From NCBI GenBank assembly GCA_024195265.1, contig JAJLRJ010000005.1:25690322-25754321 (forward strand): a stretch of 64,000 nucleotides of DNA. The letters run 5' to 3'. Positions 9,974 through 20,640 of the stretch are shown here, one piece after another. Position numbers and translations under genes: made by a program. The DNA is from Dendrophyllia cribrosa (taxonomy: Eukaryota; Cnidaria; Anthozoa; Scleractinia; Dendrophylliidae). The notes beneath the pieces are model-generated. The model was not told the DNA's origin and did not search any database. It was given only the letters and a program-made list of their open reading frames with translations. The first letter of the stretch is position 1. Every line of letters begins with the position of its first letter.

Positions 9974-12110
9974 TAGTTTTTAATATTTTGTTACACATTT
10001 TATGAAGATTCAAGCAGTCAGTATTTAAATCAAAGAGTTCGCCAGTTGCATGTGTTGCTGGTTTTACTGTGAGTCCGGCTCGAGGTCATCGTGACGTAAT
10101 TTTGGCGTTTCTTAGCAACCTTACTGATTGACTGCTTGTAAGGTAATAAGCATCAGCAAAAACGAGAGACTTGAATTATAAGTCAAGAATGAAGATATCT
10201 TATCATATGGACTACTGTTCCATTATTTATTTTGCAATTATGTCATAATAATTATATGCTGTATAAATCTGATGGTGAAATATGTCGGATTAATTCAGTG
10301 AAGAAAGTTCGAAGCGCATGTACGCTTATATTTAAGAGATTTGTAAATATACTGTTGCTTTCATGACAAGAGAAGTTACTTGCCCCTTTGCAGACGATAT
10401 TCTCTTAAGACCTGAAAGGGTGTAAAGGAAAATAAATTTGCCTTGTGAAACTAAAAGTGACCTTTAATGTGGCAGTTTATCCCGATAGCTATTGTAGACA
10501 TATCTGCTAAAATCCTCTTTGTCTTCCCACATAAAACATGGACTCCTCAATAAGGCGTTTGATTGCAATACCAGGTATGGTAGTGATGTCTACTCTACCT
10601 TAAAAGACGCAGTCAGTCACGTGTTTCATTCAGAAATTAAAAGGGACACTATCCCGGCTGAAATATCGTATTTTCATGATTATGGCCAGGAGCTTGGTTT
10701 AAGCTTCGTTATAACCTTTAAAATTGGAAGAAACCATCTCCAAAAGTGAAAGAAGCAAAGAAATATGAACTAAACAGACAAAATAATGGCTAGAAAAGTC
10801 AAAATTTTTACAAGAATGGCAAGTTTGATTACTTGACCGCCTGTCAATAAATCAAATTTCAAGAACTATAATCAACTTTAATCCTTGCAATCCTGCACTT
10901 TATCTCCAAACTAATGCTTTTGTTTTGCTCTATAGAATCGTTTTATCCAACTAAGTTGTATATTTTGGTGGCATTTGGTAATAAAACGTGGAAATAAGCT
11001 AAGCGAAATTTTTCTATTTCGGCTGGATAGTGTCACTTCTCGGTTTTCAAAATGGTGGGGTGGGCATAAAAACCCAAAGCTACCAAAATGCCCCAAGAAT
11101 CGTGTAGTATTTTGAACGAAACTGCAAAAACCGTAAACGATCTATTGCGTAACATTGGATCAGTACTGGACCGACCATTCTTTAAGGTAATTCACTTGAA
11201 AAGGATCTTATACTTAACTTTTTTTCAAACTTGGTACGATTGATAACCATGCTTTGGGCATTCGCAAAATGCAATAAAAAGAGGGGGTCACCGTGCTTGT
11301 TTTTACACTGTACTCCCGTTATTTATAGCGACTTTTTATAATTGCGCGAGGAATGTTCGAAACTCGAACATCGAGAAATGGATCCTTATTGCCTGCAGAA
11401 AACTATGATTATTATTGAAATTTTAACACTATTTATTTGATTTTGCAACATTCTTCCAGGGAAGTCATTTCAAATTGACCGGTCTTGCAAATTTTGCAAG
11501 GAAATCGGACCGCTTCGTCATCAGCACATACTCCTCGTTGGCTCCAAATACAGGTTTTCACGCGATTTACACAGAATTAATACAAGTTCTACCACTGAAC
11601 TTTTTTTCTGCTTAAAATATGTTATTTATAGGCCAATTACGAGTAAATGACATCAGTAAAAAATTAGGGTCACTGTGCTCGTTTAGGGGAAAACAATCTC
11701 TTATTCATTTGGCCAACTTATCCTCAAAGGAAACCTTCTTGGTTCGGACTGTTCGCGCGCTCGTGCGCGCGCTGATGACGCAAGTAATTATGCGCAGAAC
11801 GTGATGCGCAATGCACTACGGTTGGCCAAACCTGGCATGATCAGCGCCAAACTAGAAAGCAGACGCAAACAGCTGTTTCGGGCATTTTGGCCCTCTAGTA
11901 TTTTGACACGTAGAACGCGAAGAATTGGCATTTTTCTGAGGTTATGACACCCGGGGAGGAGGTACTCGTATCAACTTTCGCTGGGTATGTGCCGCTGGCC
12001 TCTCAGAACACCTACCCCATTATAGACATTATAGTCTATTCTGTGGCCAATAGTAGACCCCATTTATCTTTTTGCTTTTAATACCCCAAATCCCTACTAA
12101 AGTATAACTA
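9974..12110. other. GPCR1 3' flank and intergenic DNA
   Basis: A poly(A) signal AATAAA at 10431-10436 could end the GPCR1 transcript, about 600 bp after the stop. Beyond it, short open frames at 10519-10749, 10911-11096 and 11619-11804 have no recognisable features. A CG-rich patch (GCGCGC repeats, about 11754-11775) is the only other notable composition. Confidence 0.4.
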
Positions 12111-12130
12111 CCCCCCCCCCCCCCCCCCCC
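12111..12130. repeat. Poly-C tract of 20 nt
   Basis: An uninterrupted C run within a repeat-like region (about 12000-12650) that is rich in CCCC and contains two similar segments starting TTCTATGTTC near 12370 and 12600. The surrounding region looks like a degraded dispersed element, but terminal repeats were not resolved. Confidence 0.6.
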
Positions 12131-12845
12131 TAAAAAAAGGCCAGAATTTTCTTACTCTCAAAATCCCAAAAATGTGCGACCCTATTCTGGTAACTTTGTT
12201 GAAAATGCAGCGCCATTAGAGACAATCTAGTCGTGGAAATACGACCCCATCCAGGAGCACATCCACATTAGCCTATTTCTAGGAAATATCCCCCCGGTTA
12301 TGATAATGACGGCATTTTTCTATATGTTATGCATGACGGACTGTCGACGCGAACAGGTATTTACGATTTCTATGTTCAGATTATTTCCGTCGAAGCATTC
12401 CGGCAATAAGCCGGGCCACCCCATCTCGAAATATCCCCCAATTATTCTTTAAAGCCCCCAAAAAGAAAGCAAAACGGTTGTCGGTCATAAGTGGGTCTTG
12501 TTTTGATTACCGGGAGTTTAGACAACGATGAGCCATAAACGAGGGGTTTCACGGTTTTTTTTTTGTCTTGGTCTGATTGTCCACCATGAATTCACATCAA
12601 TTCTATGTTCGGAGAGTTTTCGTTGACGTATTTTAAAACGCCAGCATGATAAGCCCCCTCCGCCCTTCCGAGCAATAATTATATACTAAGTCCGAATAAA
12701 ATAAGCCCTTGCGACCGACGCCAGGTGATCTGGGTGTATATTTCATAATCGCGATATTTTTAAACTCATAAAATAGATTTAGGCGAAATGTGTTATTACT
12801 CCCTTATCGTTTGCTCTATTTAATCAGCTTTTCTTTCGTTTTATT
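12131..12845. other. Repeat-like intergenic DNA, no gene
   Basis: This stretch contains short direct repeats around TTCTATGTTC (12367-12415 and 12600-12650) and C-rich phrases. No coding frame can be supported. Confidence 0.35.
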
Positions 12846-13795
12846 AAATTGAAATATTTTTATTTATTTCTCCAAAAATTAACAAGTTTACAAGAATGAA
12901 TAATTAAGAAACAAAGAGAAAAGGGGCAAAAAATAGTTAAACTAATACCTTGCCTTCATAGTTGGAAAATATAAAGGATATTTAATTAAGTGGATATAAG
13001 GAGAAAATGCTAATAACATACAATAAACAAATAAACATACACGCACACACACATACACATGAAAGCAATAATTATGTATATTAAGTACGAGTAGATAAAG
13101 CAACTAAGTCAATCTAGTATTGGGATAAGTAATGGCTGAAAAGAGATTTCTTAAATAGTTTTTTAGTAGGCTTAGAGCGGATGGAAAGGGGAAGATAATG
13201 GTGGAAGAGAACTTTCTAATGTTTGTTCTATAAAAGGGAATATATAGTTGTTCTGAAGAGGCATTCAGGATCACACAAGAGATCAAAGAAAAAGAGACAT
13301 GTATGAAGTTTAACAATATCAGGAAATTTCATAATGCCTAGATTGACATAGTAGGGGGTAATATTATCCATAATAGGAACATCATTAATTACCCTAATTG
13401 CCTTATTCTGAAGTTTAACAACGTCATAAACAGGACTACAATAATTGTTACCCCATAATATTGAACCATATGTTAAATAAGGATATATGAAAGAGTAGTA
13501 CATATGAATTAAGGTTTCTTTAGAAAGGAATATCTTTACTTTAGTCATAATGTTTATTTTTTTACTTATCTTGGAGCAAGTATACTCAATGTAATCATGC
13601 CAAGATAGATGACAATCGATAATTAATCCAAGATATTTGACATGAAGGCTGACCGGCCAAGACAATAGGAAGATGAAGGTTAGAATTTAATTTCTGCCAA
13701 GGCTGGAAGATTATGTATTTCGTTTTACTCAAATTTAAGAGTTGCAAATTACGACGTACAAACACAAATTTACTGATTACATTGCGCAATGACAA
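12846..13795 (-). pseudogene. Frameshifted 3' half of a CR1/Jockey-like non-LTR retrotransposon
   Basis: On the minus strand two overlapping frames make up the end of a reverse transcriptase. The first (13795-13595) has LNLSKTKYIIFQPWQK, the usual block after the YADD palm. The second (13665-13228) has KYLGLIIDCHLSWHDYIEYT, then the C-terminal FIYPYLTYGSILWG and LQNKAIRVIN. They are in different frames, so a frameshift near 13660 breaks the gene. The YADD block, endonuclease and ORF1 are missing. Continuing downstream (decreasing coordinates) is an AT-rich 3' UTR that contains a CA/TG-rich run near 13038-13061 and closes near 12850 in AATAAATAAAAATATTTC, like a polyadenylated LINE tail. It is a 5'-truncated dead copy. 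Confidence 0.7.
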
Positions 13796-15341
13796 AGGTG
13801 GCTTCTACAAGGAACAGAAGTTTTTTTCTGATTCTTGGAATATATAATATTGATCTGTTATTTTTTGGGTGATGCTCCATAACAAGGTCCATATTGTTGT
13901 CGGTCTGTTGTGTTCTTTCTGACTTAACTCGGGACTTGGTAGGCCGGCGCACTAGCCTATTTTTCCTCAGTTTGCAACGGCTTTCACTAATATAAAGATG
14001 TCTTTTGGGCTTTTTAAAGCAACTAAAACTGGTGACATGGCCCGTGTACTTTGTTGTTTGTATTTCTAAATTTTTATGTTTGTATGTTTGTCTTTTTAAA
14101 TGCCATCTGATGTAACGTATAAGGAACAATACAGGACTTGATTTCAAAATGTGATTTTTATCCAGAAAGACTGCTAAAAATTTCAACTGAAATCTTAAAA
14201 ATATTTGTTCAGGGTTGGCCGAATAACTAATTACTTGGCCATTTTCAATTTTGCTTGACACACAAATGTTTGGTATTCTTAAAATTGCATTCTTTTGTCT
14301 TCTTTTACCTCCGTCGATATGGACATTGGAAAGACAAATGTTTAAGGATCATTGCCCATGGCCTTTTTCTGACATACCAAAACGTCAAGAATAAACGACC
14401 CGTAACTTAATTGAAAACCTTTAATGAAGAATATTTGACAAAACATTATCAACACCCGAGCAATGTGCATTGTAAAACACATTTCTTTATTATCCTCCGA
14501 CACAATTTGAACTTGAACTTACACAGGGATCGATTACTTTGATTTGCAATACCACAAATTCTAGACGGGTCTCCTGCCTTGCAATCAGTCGCAAACTCAA
14601 CAAATCTACGAAAGATTTCACCTTTGATCAAGTAAGACGTTTACAACTAAAAAAGCATAGTAATTGGAGCGTGTGAATTGGTTGTATTACTTTGGTAACA
14701 CGACTGCTAGCTACTGTTTCCTGATGTGTGGTGTTTTCATGTAAATACAACATCGTCAGTACTTTAGCGAGCTAAAGCAGGCAGGTAAGGTCACAAATAC
14801 GCATTTATCGCGTTAATTGCTCTTTTACTGAATTGTCTTGTAAGTAGTATCAGAAGTTCGCAACCAGTCCTTGTATTTTTCGGATCTAAAACGTGTAGTT
14901 AGGGTCAACAACATTTTTGTAAACACTATGCCACTAAAGAGATGTTTGCTGAAGATTTTAGAACGAAGTTTACTTGGATTTTAAGATACGCCGCTGAGGC
15001 GAATAGAGAGCGTTTTCTTTCCAAATTAATTAACATACTGAAATATATGTCCATACAATGTCTGGCACTTGAAAAGTCTTGATCACTAAGTATTTTAATC
15101 AGCTTAGTGTATTAACTCATTGAATCATACGAGTTAAGGAATATCTACAGCTAAATGTAGTGCACAATACGACGTACAGCTAAATCAGAAGTACTGTCTG
15201 TACGCTAACACATTATGTTTATTGTTAAAAGATGTTGCAGATCATATTTAGAACACTGCCGCATTGTTCTTTAATGTCTTCTGCGCAGGGCGCAGAATTA
15301 GCGCGCGTGGAGGCGACCATGCGTGTATTTAAACAACATTA
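13796..15341. other. Intergenic DNA between retroelement remnant and GPCR2
   Basis: A minus-strand open frame at 13770-14261 (163 codons) precedes the retroelement remnant but shows no reverse-transcriptase blocks; I leave it unassigned. A strong 5' splice donor consensus GCAG/GTAAGG lies at 14784/14785, about 1.3 kb before the GPCR2 acceptor, and could end a non-coding first exon. That link is a guess. No other gene seen. Confidence 0.35.
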
Positions 15342-15787
15342 TTAACCCTATTCGGCCTGGGGGGGAGGGGAGGGGGGGGACGTGGGGCACAAAGCGCTAA
15401 CTTTCAACATTCATAACTTCTTTAATATGTATTCAAACGCCATCAAACGTTGCGACTTTTCCTAAAATTTATCTGGCAACAATTTCATATGACAAGTTTT
15501 TGATCACGTGACTTGATGTTTCCATGGCAACAAGATTTTTTTTCTTTGAATGACGAAAAACAATGTTTATTGGTATAACTTTTATATTTTTACGTCATTT
15601 AACATTTATTTATTGGTTTTGATTAATTTTGAGTCAATTGGACGGTTTTTAAGAGGTTTTAAAAAATTTCAGAAACCAAGGTGGCGGATCCAAGATGGCG
15701 GCCGTATAACTAATTACCTAATAACTACGTCATATGACGTCATCGTTCCATTGTGCGGAGCGCAAAGGAGACAGTTTTGGACGTACT
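15342..15787 (+). mobile_element. TTAA family C element, 3'-truncated copy
   Basis: TTAA at 15342-15345 is followed by CCCTATTCGGCCTGGG and a G-rich run, the left terminus of the complete copy at 19333-19913. Homology continues through CATTCATAACTTCTTTAATA, GATCACGTGACTTGATG and AAGATGGCGGCCGTATAAC to about 15787 (GGACGTACTA), where the right end is missing. A perfect CRE-type palindrome TGACGTCA lies at 15735-15742. Confidence 0.7.
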
Positions 15788-16103
15788 AGAGCGTTAAGAG
15801 CTTATTGAGTTAGAATGTCCAATTTTGCTTTCACATTTACAGTTACCTTGTTTAATATATTTCTTGCAATGGATAGAGTTTGCGCATTTCAGCAGTCCAC
15901 CCGAAAGTTGCGTCCCCTCAGGCCGGCTGCCAGTTTCAAAAGTAACGGCGACCGCTACATTCCAGGCTGCCTTCGGAATTCTACGATACTTACAGAAGTT
16001 TATGTTGTCATGTAACAAAGGAACCGACAAAATGAAAGAAATATGAGCTATTTAGAAAATCAAATGCCTTAACTTGTACTAACATCTTGCTGTTCTACTG
16101 CAG

Positions 16104-16202
16104 GCACAAACTTGGCCAGTAAGTTAAACATTAAAACGCTTCAAGTTCAACAGTCAAAAGCAGTAACTGGAGAACTCAACTTTTCAACAACACAAAGCAT
16201 TA
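16104..16202 (+). promoter_or_regulatory. GPCR2 5' UTR after a predicted 3' splice acceptor
   Basis: ATCTTGCTGTTCTACTGCAG (AG at 16102-16103) matches a 3' splice site. It leaves a 99-nt leader before the GPCR2 start. The leader sequence does not resemble that of GPCR1, so only the architecture is conserved. The interval 15788-16101 has overlapping short frames at 15815-16046 but no gene I can support. Confidence 0.45.
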
Positions 16203-17381
16203 ATGGCATCCGATGTGAATACATCAGTTCTTCCTGCAAACGAATCAGCCTACAGAATAATAAAAAACGAGCCGAATTTCTTTGTTGAACCAGAAGGTCT
16301 GAAAATATTTCGGTTTTTCGTCTATGCGGTTATTATCTTGCTCGCCCTGGTAGGCAATGTGGCTGTGTGTATAATTTCACGTCACAACCGTCGTCTTCAG
16401 ACAAGTACGTACTGCCTAATAATGAACTTAGCTGTGTCCGACATTGGATCCGTGCTTTGCCTACCTTTTCTGCTACCAGAGCTGTTCATTGGAAACTGGA
16501 TGATGGGAGAAACCATGTGTAAACTTCTCAAACCCAGTGTTGTCGTGTTTAATTTTGTGACAACCAACACGCTGGTAGCGATTGCATTCGATCGATTCCG
16601 CGCCATCGTATTTCCTTTCGTGGCACGGCCGTCCACATCGGAAACGCGTCTTATTGTAGCATTGCTGTGGCTGATCGCTTTCTTATTCTCCCTACCTTCA
16701 TACGGAGCCATGACTGTGCACATCTATCCCGAAACACCTGACATCCACTACTGCCAGGATATTTTCTCCGACGACGTTGAAAAAGACAATTCATATCGCC
16801 GCCTTTACACAATAACAATGTACACCGTTCAGGCCCTTCTTCCTATTCTCGTTATCTCTGCATTGTACCTCAAAATCACAGCCACGTTGAAAAATATTCG
16901 TCTTATACCACTATCATTAAGGCCTACGCGGTCCAGCTCATTAAACTCCACGCCCAATGCGAGCCCGCACTCATCAATGTTAAATCTAAACAAGCTTAAT
17001 ATGAATTCCGCGGGCTTTTTGAAGAGGCAGATGATGGAGAAAAAGTTTCTCAGAATGCTTATGACTGTGTTGCTTGTCTACGTCCTGTGTTATCTACCAT
17101 TCCAAACATTTTACCTCGTCTACGAATTCAATCCTGATGTGTTGTCTAAATTACCTTATATTCAACCATTATCTGAGTTTCTGTACCTGATTGTATGGCT
17201 TCCCAACGCACTGAATCCCGTCTGTTATGGTTGTTTAAACGAACAGTACAAGCGCGCGTTCAAAGCGCTGATTTTTCGGCCCCGTAAATTCTTTCAAACG
17301 CTGAAAAAGAAGCAGAATTTTAATCATTCTGGCATGGTTAGTACGCTTACTAAAAACCGTACAAATATCTTTAGTGTTTAA
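16203..17381 (+). CDS. Class A (rhodopsin-family) neuropeptide-type GPCR, GPCR2
   Basis: A complete 392-residue paralogue of GPCR1 with the same single-exon layout. Sequons at N6 and N13; TM1 GN (N52), TM2 NLAVSD (D80), GNW in ECL1, C106 and C184 for the TM3-ECL2 disulfide, DRF at 130-132, CYLPF in TM6 and NPVCY in TM7 (about 338-342, shifted one residue by an ECL3 insertion). TM1-TM3 are almost identical to GPCR1 at both DNA and protein level. The N-terminus (about 9-28), ECL2 (about 172-200), ECL3 (LSKLPYI against FNFSYV) and C-tail differ clearly. Changes fall where a peptide ligand would touch, so the pair may differ in ligand preference; this is inference. A poly(A) signal at 17843-17848 could end the transcript. 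Confidence 0.95.
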   Translation: MASDVNTSVLPANESAYRIIKNEPNFFVEPEGLKIFRFFVYAVIILLALVGNVAVCIISRHNRRLQTSTYCLIMNLAVSDIGSVLCLPFLLPELFIGNWMMGETMCKLLKPSVVVFNFVTTNTLVAIAFDRFRAIVFPFVARPSTSETRLIVALLWLIAFLFSLPSYGAMTVHIYPETPDIHYCQDIFSDDVEKDNSYRRLYTITMYTVQALLPILVISALYLKITATLKNIRLIPLSLRPTRSSSLNSTPNASPHSSMLNLNKLNMNSAGFLKRQMMEKKFLRMLMTVLLVYVLCYLPFQTFYLVYEFNPDVLSKLPYIQPLSEFLYLIVWLPNALNPVCYGCLNEQYKRAFKALIFRPRKFFQTLKKKQNFNHSGMVSTLTKNRTNIFSV

Positions 17382-18063
17382 AGAAACATCAGGTGTGTTT
17401 GATCAGTAGTTTCATTCAAACATTGTAATCGCAGGGAGTTTTTCCTCATGCATTTTTGCCATGTCGAAAGACTTACCTTATAGGTTTTCTAAATAATTTA
17501 GTCTCTGACAGAAAACCATCGATATTGCCAGAAATAACAACTTAAAATTAGCAAGTCCTTCAACTTTAAGCGTTATATCTTGCCTTGAAGCAAAGATATA
17601 GGTCAGTGACGGAATTATTTAATTGTTTACAGACGTGTGGATGGCGGTAAGGAAATACATGTTGTATATCCCTTGTGCACGATTTGCGTACAGCCATATA
17701 ATCATCTTGACATTCATTGACTTTTACTGATAGCTATATTTGCATTTCTAAGCAAGGTATAGCGCTCAGATTTACAGAGTTCGCTAATTTAAAGATGCTC
17801 ATTCCAGCAGTATCGTATCGATGATTTGTCTGTCGAAATTGAAATAAAGAAAATTAGAAAAACTACGAGATACTATATTCTACTGGGCTAAGAAGAAAAT
17901 GTTATTGAAGAGAAACCTGCATGAATGAGACAATAGACAAATTACTGGAGGGAGCTATAGCCTTGTTAGCATTTTTTGCTTATTTGAGTATAATCTACAA
18001 GTTATCAGGTCCAGTTTTGTTTAAATAAACTATACTTGTAAGCTGAATCGTTTGTAACTTATA
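17382..18063. other. GPCR2 3' flank
   Basis: AT-rich, no open frame of note. AATAAA at 17843-17848, about 460 bp after the stop, is a plausible polyadenylation signal. Confidence 0.4.
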
Positions 18064-18245
18064 TACCTAATTCAATAAGGTTGCTTTGGCAATTGGTCAT
18101 TGGCAATTGGGCATTGGGCATTTGGGCATTGGGCATTTGGGCATACGGAACACGATGCAATGCTTTGCTTGAGTGACCGCCAAACAATAGCTTTCCCAAT
18201 GCGCAATTGCCCAATCCCCTAAAGCAACCTTTATTGCATTAGGTA
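18064..18245. mobile_element. TA-flanked MITE with internal GGGCATT repeats
   Basis: Terminal inverted repeats CCTAATTCAATAAGGTTGCT on the left and its imperfect complement ending TTTATTGCATTAGG on the right are flanked by TA at 18064-18065 and 18244-18245. The left half has short tandem copies of GGGCATTTGGGCATT (about 18106-18143). A TA target points to Tc1/mariner-type mobilisation. No coding capacity. Confidence 0.65.
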
Positions 18246-18402
18246 TACAGCTATTTCAATTAACGTTGTCGGATAAAAGTTAAAGCCAAGACCGCAAGGC
18301 AGTATGGGTTAGGGTAAATAGCATTGCTTAAAAATCCCATACTACCTTGCGGTCTTGGTTTTTCGCCTTTTTCATCCGACAACGTTAATTGAAATAGCTG
18401 TA
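18246..18402. mobile_element. TA-flanked hairpin MITE with near-perfect arms
   Basis: Directly abutting the previous element. CAGCTATTTCAATTAACG at the left is the exact complement of the right end, with TA at 18246-18247 and 18401-18402. A second inverted segment (AAGACCGCAAGG with its complement CCTTGCGGTCTT) lies inside, so the whole 153 bp could fold back. Non-coding. Confidence 0.7.
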
Positions 18403-18641
18403 TGTCGCATTTTTCTGTAATGTTACAATGTACTTAGATAAAGTGCTACAAACATATCAATTATGTATCGCTATATGACTCAAAAAAATTCACTTTGAAT
18501 TTTCCTTTTTAATAAAGGATAATTAATTTTGTGTTTGTGCCTTTTGCAATTAGAAAGCAAGATCCCCGTACCATTATCTATTAAAGGAAACGTATCATGA
18601 GATCGTGCATGCGCAATAAGCTTTATTTCTACTCGTTAAAT

Positions 18642-19082
18642 TTAAGTAACAATCCGTGTAAGAAGTAGGCAACCCAAATGCACGGAATGCAGAAAGGTGT
18701 GAATTGTGTTATTGTTGAAACCGTCCACCTCATTGGCTAAAACATGAAAATCTACCATAACTTCATCAGGCAGCGCATTTATTTATCTCTAGTTTACTAA
18801 TTGATTCCCTTTTAGTGAAAACTATTGTGATTTTTAATGCAACAAAAATTCTATGTGGGGAACATAGAGAATTAGAAGTCTTTCTTGGCCATTGTTTTGG
18901 AGTCTCACGATTGGATGAAATCTTGTAACACAAAAGAAACATCGCTTTAAAATAAAGTTTCAGTAACTTTTATTTCAAAACCATGTTGTCCATAGGTTGA
19001 CGTATTCTCAGTACGTGTGGGGAAAGCGAAATGCATCGGAACAATAGAGAATTGCCTACTTCTTACACGGATTGTTACTTAA
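18642..19082. mobile_element. TTAA family E element, complete
   Basis: TTAA at 18642-18645 and 19079-19082 flanks terminal repeats GTAACAATCCGTGTAAGAAG plus TAGGCAA on the left and the exact complement on the right. The 433-bp interior is non-coding. A solo copy of the end is at 8025-8053. Family relationship to piggyBac is inferred from the TTAA only. Confidence 0.75.
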
Positions 19083-19328
19083 AAAGTTAATGGAGAGAGA
19101 AATATTGAATGCTGCATGGATATATGTCTGTAAAAACAGTTGCAGATACAAATACAGATCAAGCTTGTTTATAAAGTATACCAATAAATCTAATTGGTGG
19201 TCTGTGTTGAAGTAAGAATTTTAAAAAAGAAACGTTTGAATGCAGAGATCCACACAATGCATATAACAAAATGCACTGGTTCGGTTTTGCTGGATCTCTA
19301 TGTAGATGTGCTCGAGCCAGACGTCACC
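19083..19328. other. Short spacer between two TTAA elements
   Basis: Unique AT-rich sequence; no feature seen. Confidence 0.4.
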
Positions 19329-19917
19329 TTAACCCTATTCGGCCTGGGGAGGGGGGGGGGGGGGCACAAAGTGCCCGCGCTAACTTTCAACGTTCATAAC
19401 TTCTTTAATATGTATTCAAACGCCATCAAACTTTGTGACTTTTCCTAAAATTTATCTGGCAACCATTTCATATGACAATTTTTGATCACGTGACTTGATG
19501 TTTCCATGGCAACAAGATTTTGACAGCCATGTTTTTTGAAATTGCATATTTATACCTTTGAATGAAGAAAAACAATGTTTATTGGTATAACTTTTGTATT
19601 TACGTCATTTAGCGTTTATTTATTGGTTTTGAAAACGGTTTTTAAGAGGTTTTAAAAAATTTCAGAAATCCAAGATGGCGGCCGTATAACCAATTACCTA
19701 ATAACTACGTCACATGACGTCATCGTTCCATTGTGCGGACCGCAAAGGAGACAGTTTTGAACGTACTATATACCCTCTGAGTTTCATTGTCATAGCCTTA
19801 ATGTTCTTGAAGTTACGAAGGGGGGGGGTGCACAATGTGCCCCACCGCCACCCCCACCCCCCCCCCCCCCCCCCCAGGCTCAGGAACTCAAAAAAAGCCC
19901 AGGCTGAATAGGGTTAA
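19329..19917 (+). mobile_element. TTAA family C element, complete copy
   Basis: TTAA at 19329-19332 and 19914-19917. The left terminus is CCCTATTCGGCCTGGG and the right, as reverse complement, is CCCTATTCAGCCTGGG. A poly-G run follows the left end (about 19350-19363) and a poly-C run precedes the right end (about 19857-19875), so homopolymers sit just inside both termini. The 581-bp body has AAGATGGCGGCCGTATAAC and TGACGTCA. No transposase frame. Other copies: 15346-15787 (truncated) and 61858-63469 (inverted, interrupted). Confidence 0.8.
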
Positions 19918-19921
19918 TAGG

Positions 19922-20189
19922 ACAAACTGAATGCAAGGCTGGCTCTACGGCAATCGGCTGATTTATTTACCGGCCAATATTTCGGCTAACAAAATTAGCC
20001 TTCCTCAGGGCCAGGGCTTTACCTCTCCCTACGTTCATCGACTTGAAATAAATTATTACTTATTATTACTTACTTACCTTGTAAGGAAAAGAGATATAAA
20101 GTATAGCCCTGGCCCTGAGGAAGGCTAATTTTGTTAGCCGAAATATAAATAAGCCCATTGCCGTAGAGCCAGCCTTGCATTTAGTTTGT
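19922..20189. repeat. 268-bp inverted repeat with AGGAAGGCTAATTTTGTTAG arms
   Basis: The left arm starts ACAAACTGAATGCAAGGC and the right arm ends with its near complement GCCTTGCATTTAGTTTGT. Inner parts of both arms hold GCCTTCCTCAGGGCCAGGGC or its complement. This looks like two copies of one short dispersed repeat inserted head to head. Confidence 0.6.
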
Positions 20190-20486
20190 ACTAAGAATAC
20201 TAACGTACAAACATTATTGTATCCAAGCTTGTTTCGCCTCTAGTACATCTATCTGATATTTTTAAAACATGGTTGATGGAAATTGCAGTATTTTCACTAC
20301 AACTACGCTCAGACAAGTATTTTATGACTCCAATCTGCTTGATAATAGTACAGAAGAGAAAGAAAAGGGAAAGGAAGCGAGCGGAGGATAACAACAACTA
20401 GTAACTTTATTTGCATGACTATAAATCCTTACAGTATTGCAAAAGCATTACAACATAACAAAATGAAATTACAATAAAATAATAAG
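20190..20486. other. Spacer before duplication copy A
   Basis: No gene or structured element seen. Confidence 0.4.
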
Positions 20487-20582
20487 GAAAGGGAAAGAAC
20501 AATTAAGATACATCAGTCTGGATTGATAATTTTATTATTACGGAGATCTAAGCATGAAAGAATGAATTTTACCAATTGAATA

Positions 20583-20640
20583 TGTGCTGTCTAAAGTCCA
20601 CAATATACAGTGCGGTTTTCAAGATTGACGGTCGTAAAAT
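20583..20640 (-). repeat. Short segment inverted relative to copy B
   Basis: TGTGCTGTCTAAAGTCCACA at about 20585 appears as its reverse complement in copy B (about 33134-33162), with matching flanks. Copy B also has an additional 250-bp CCAAT-rich segment here (about 32850-33120). A small inversion or hairpin-mediated rearrangement followed the duplication. Confidence 0.5.

Noticed and set aside
13770..14261. 163-codon minus-strand frame as the upstream part of the reverse transcriptase remnant
   Set aside because: It lacks any of the reverse-transcriptase blocks and does not join in frame with the 13795-13595 segment.
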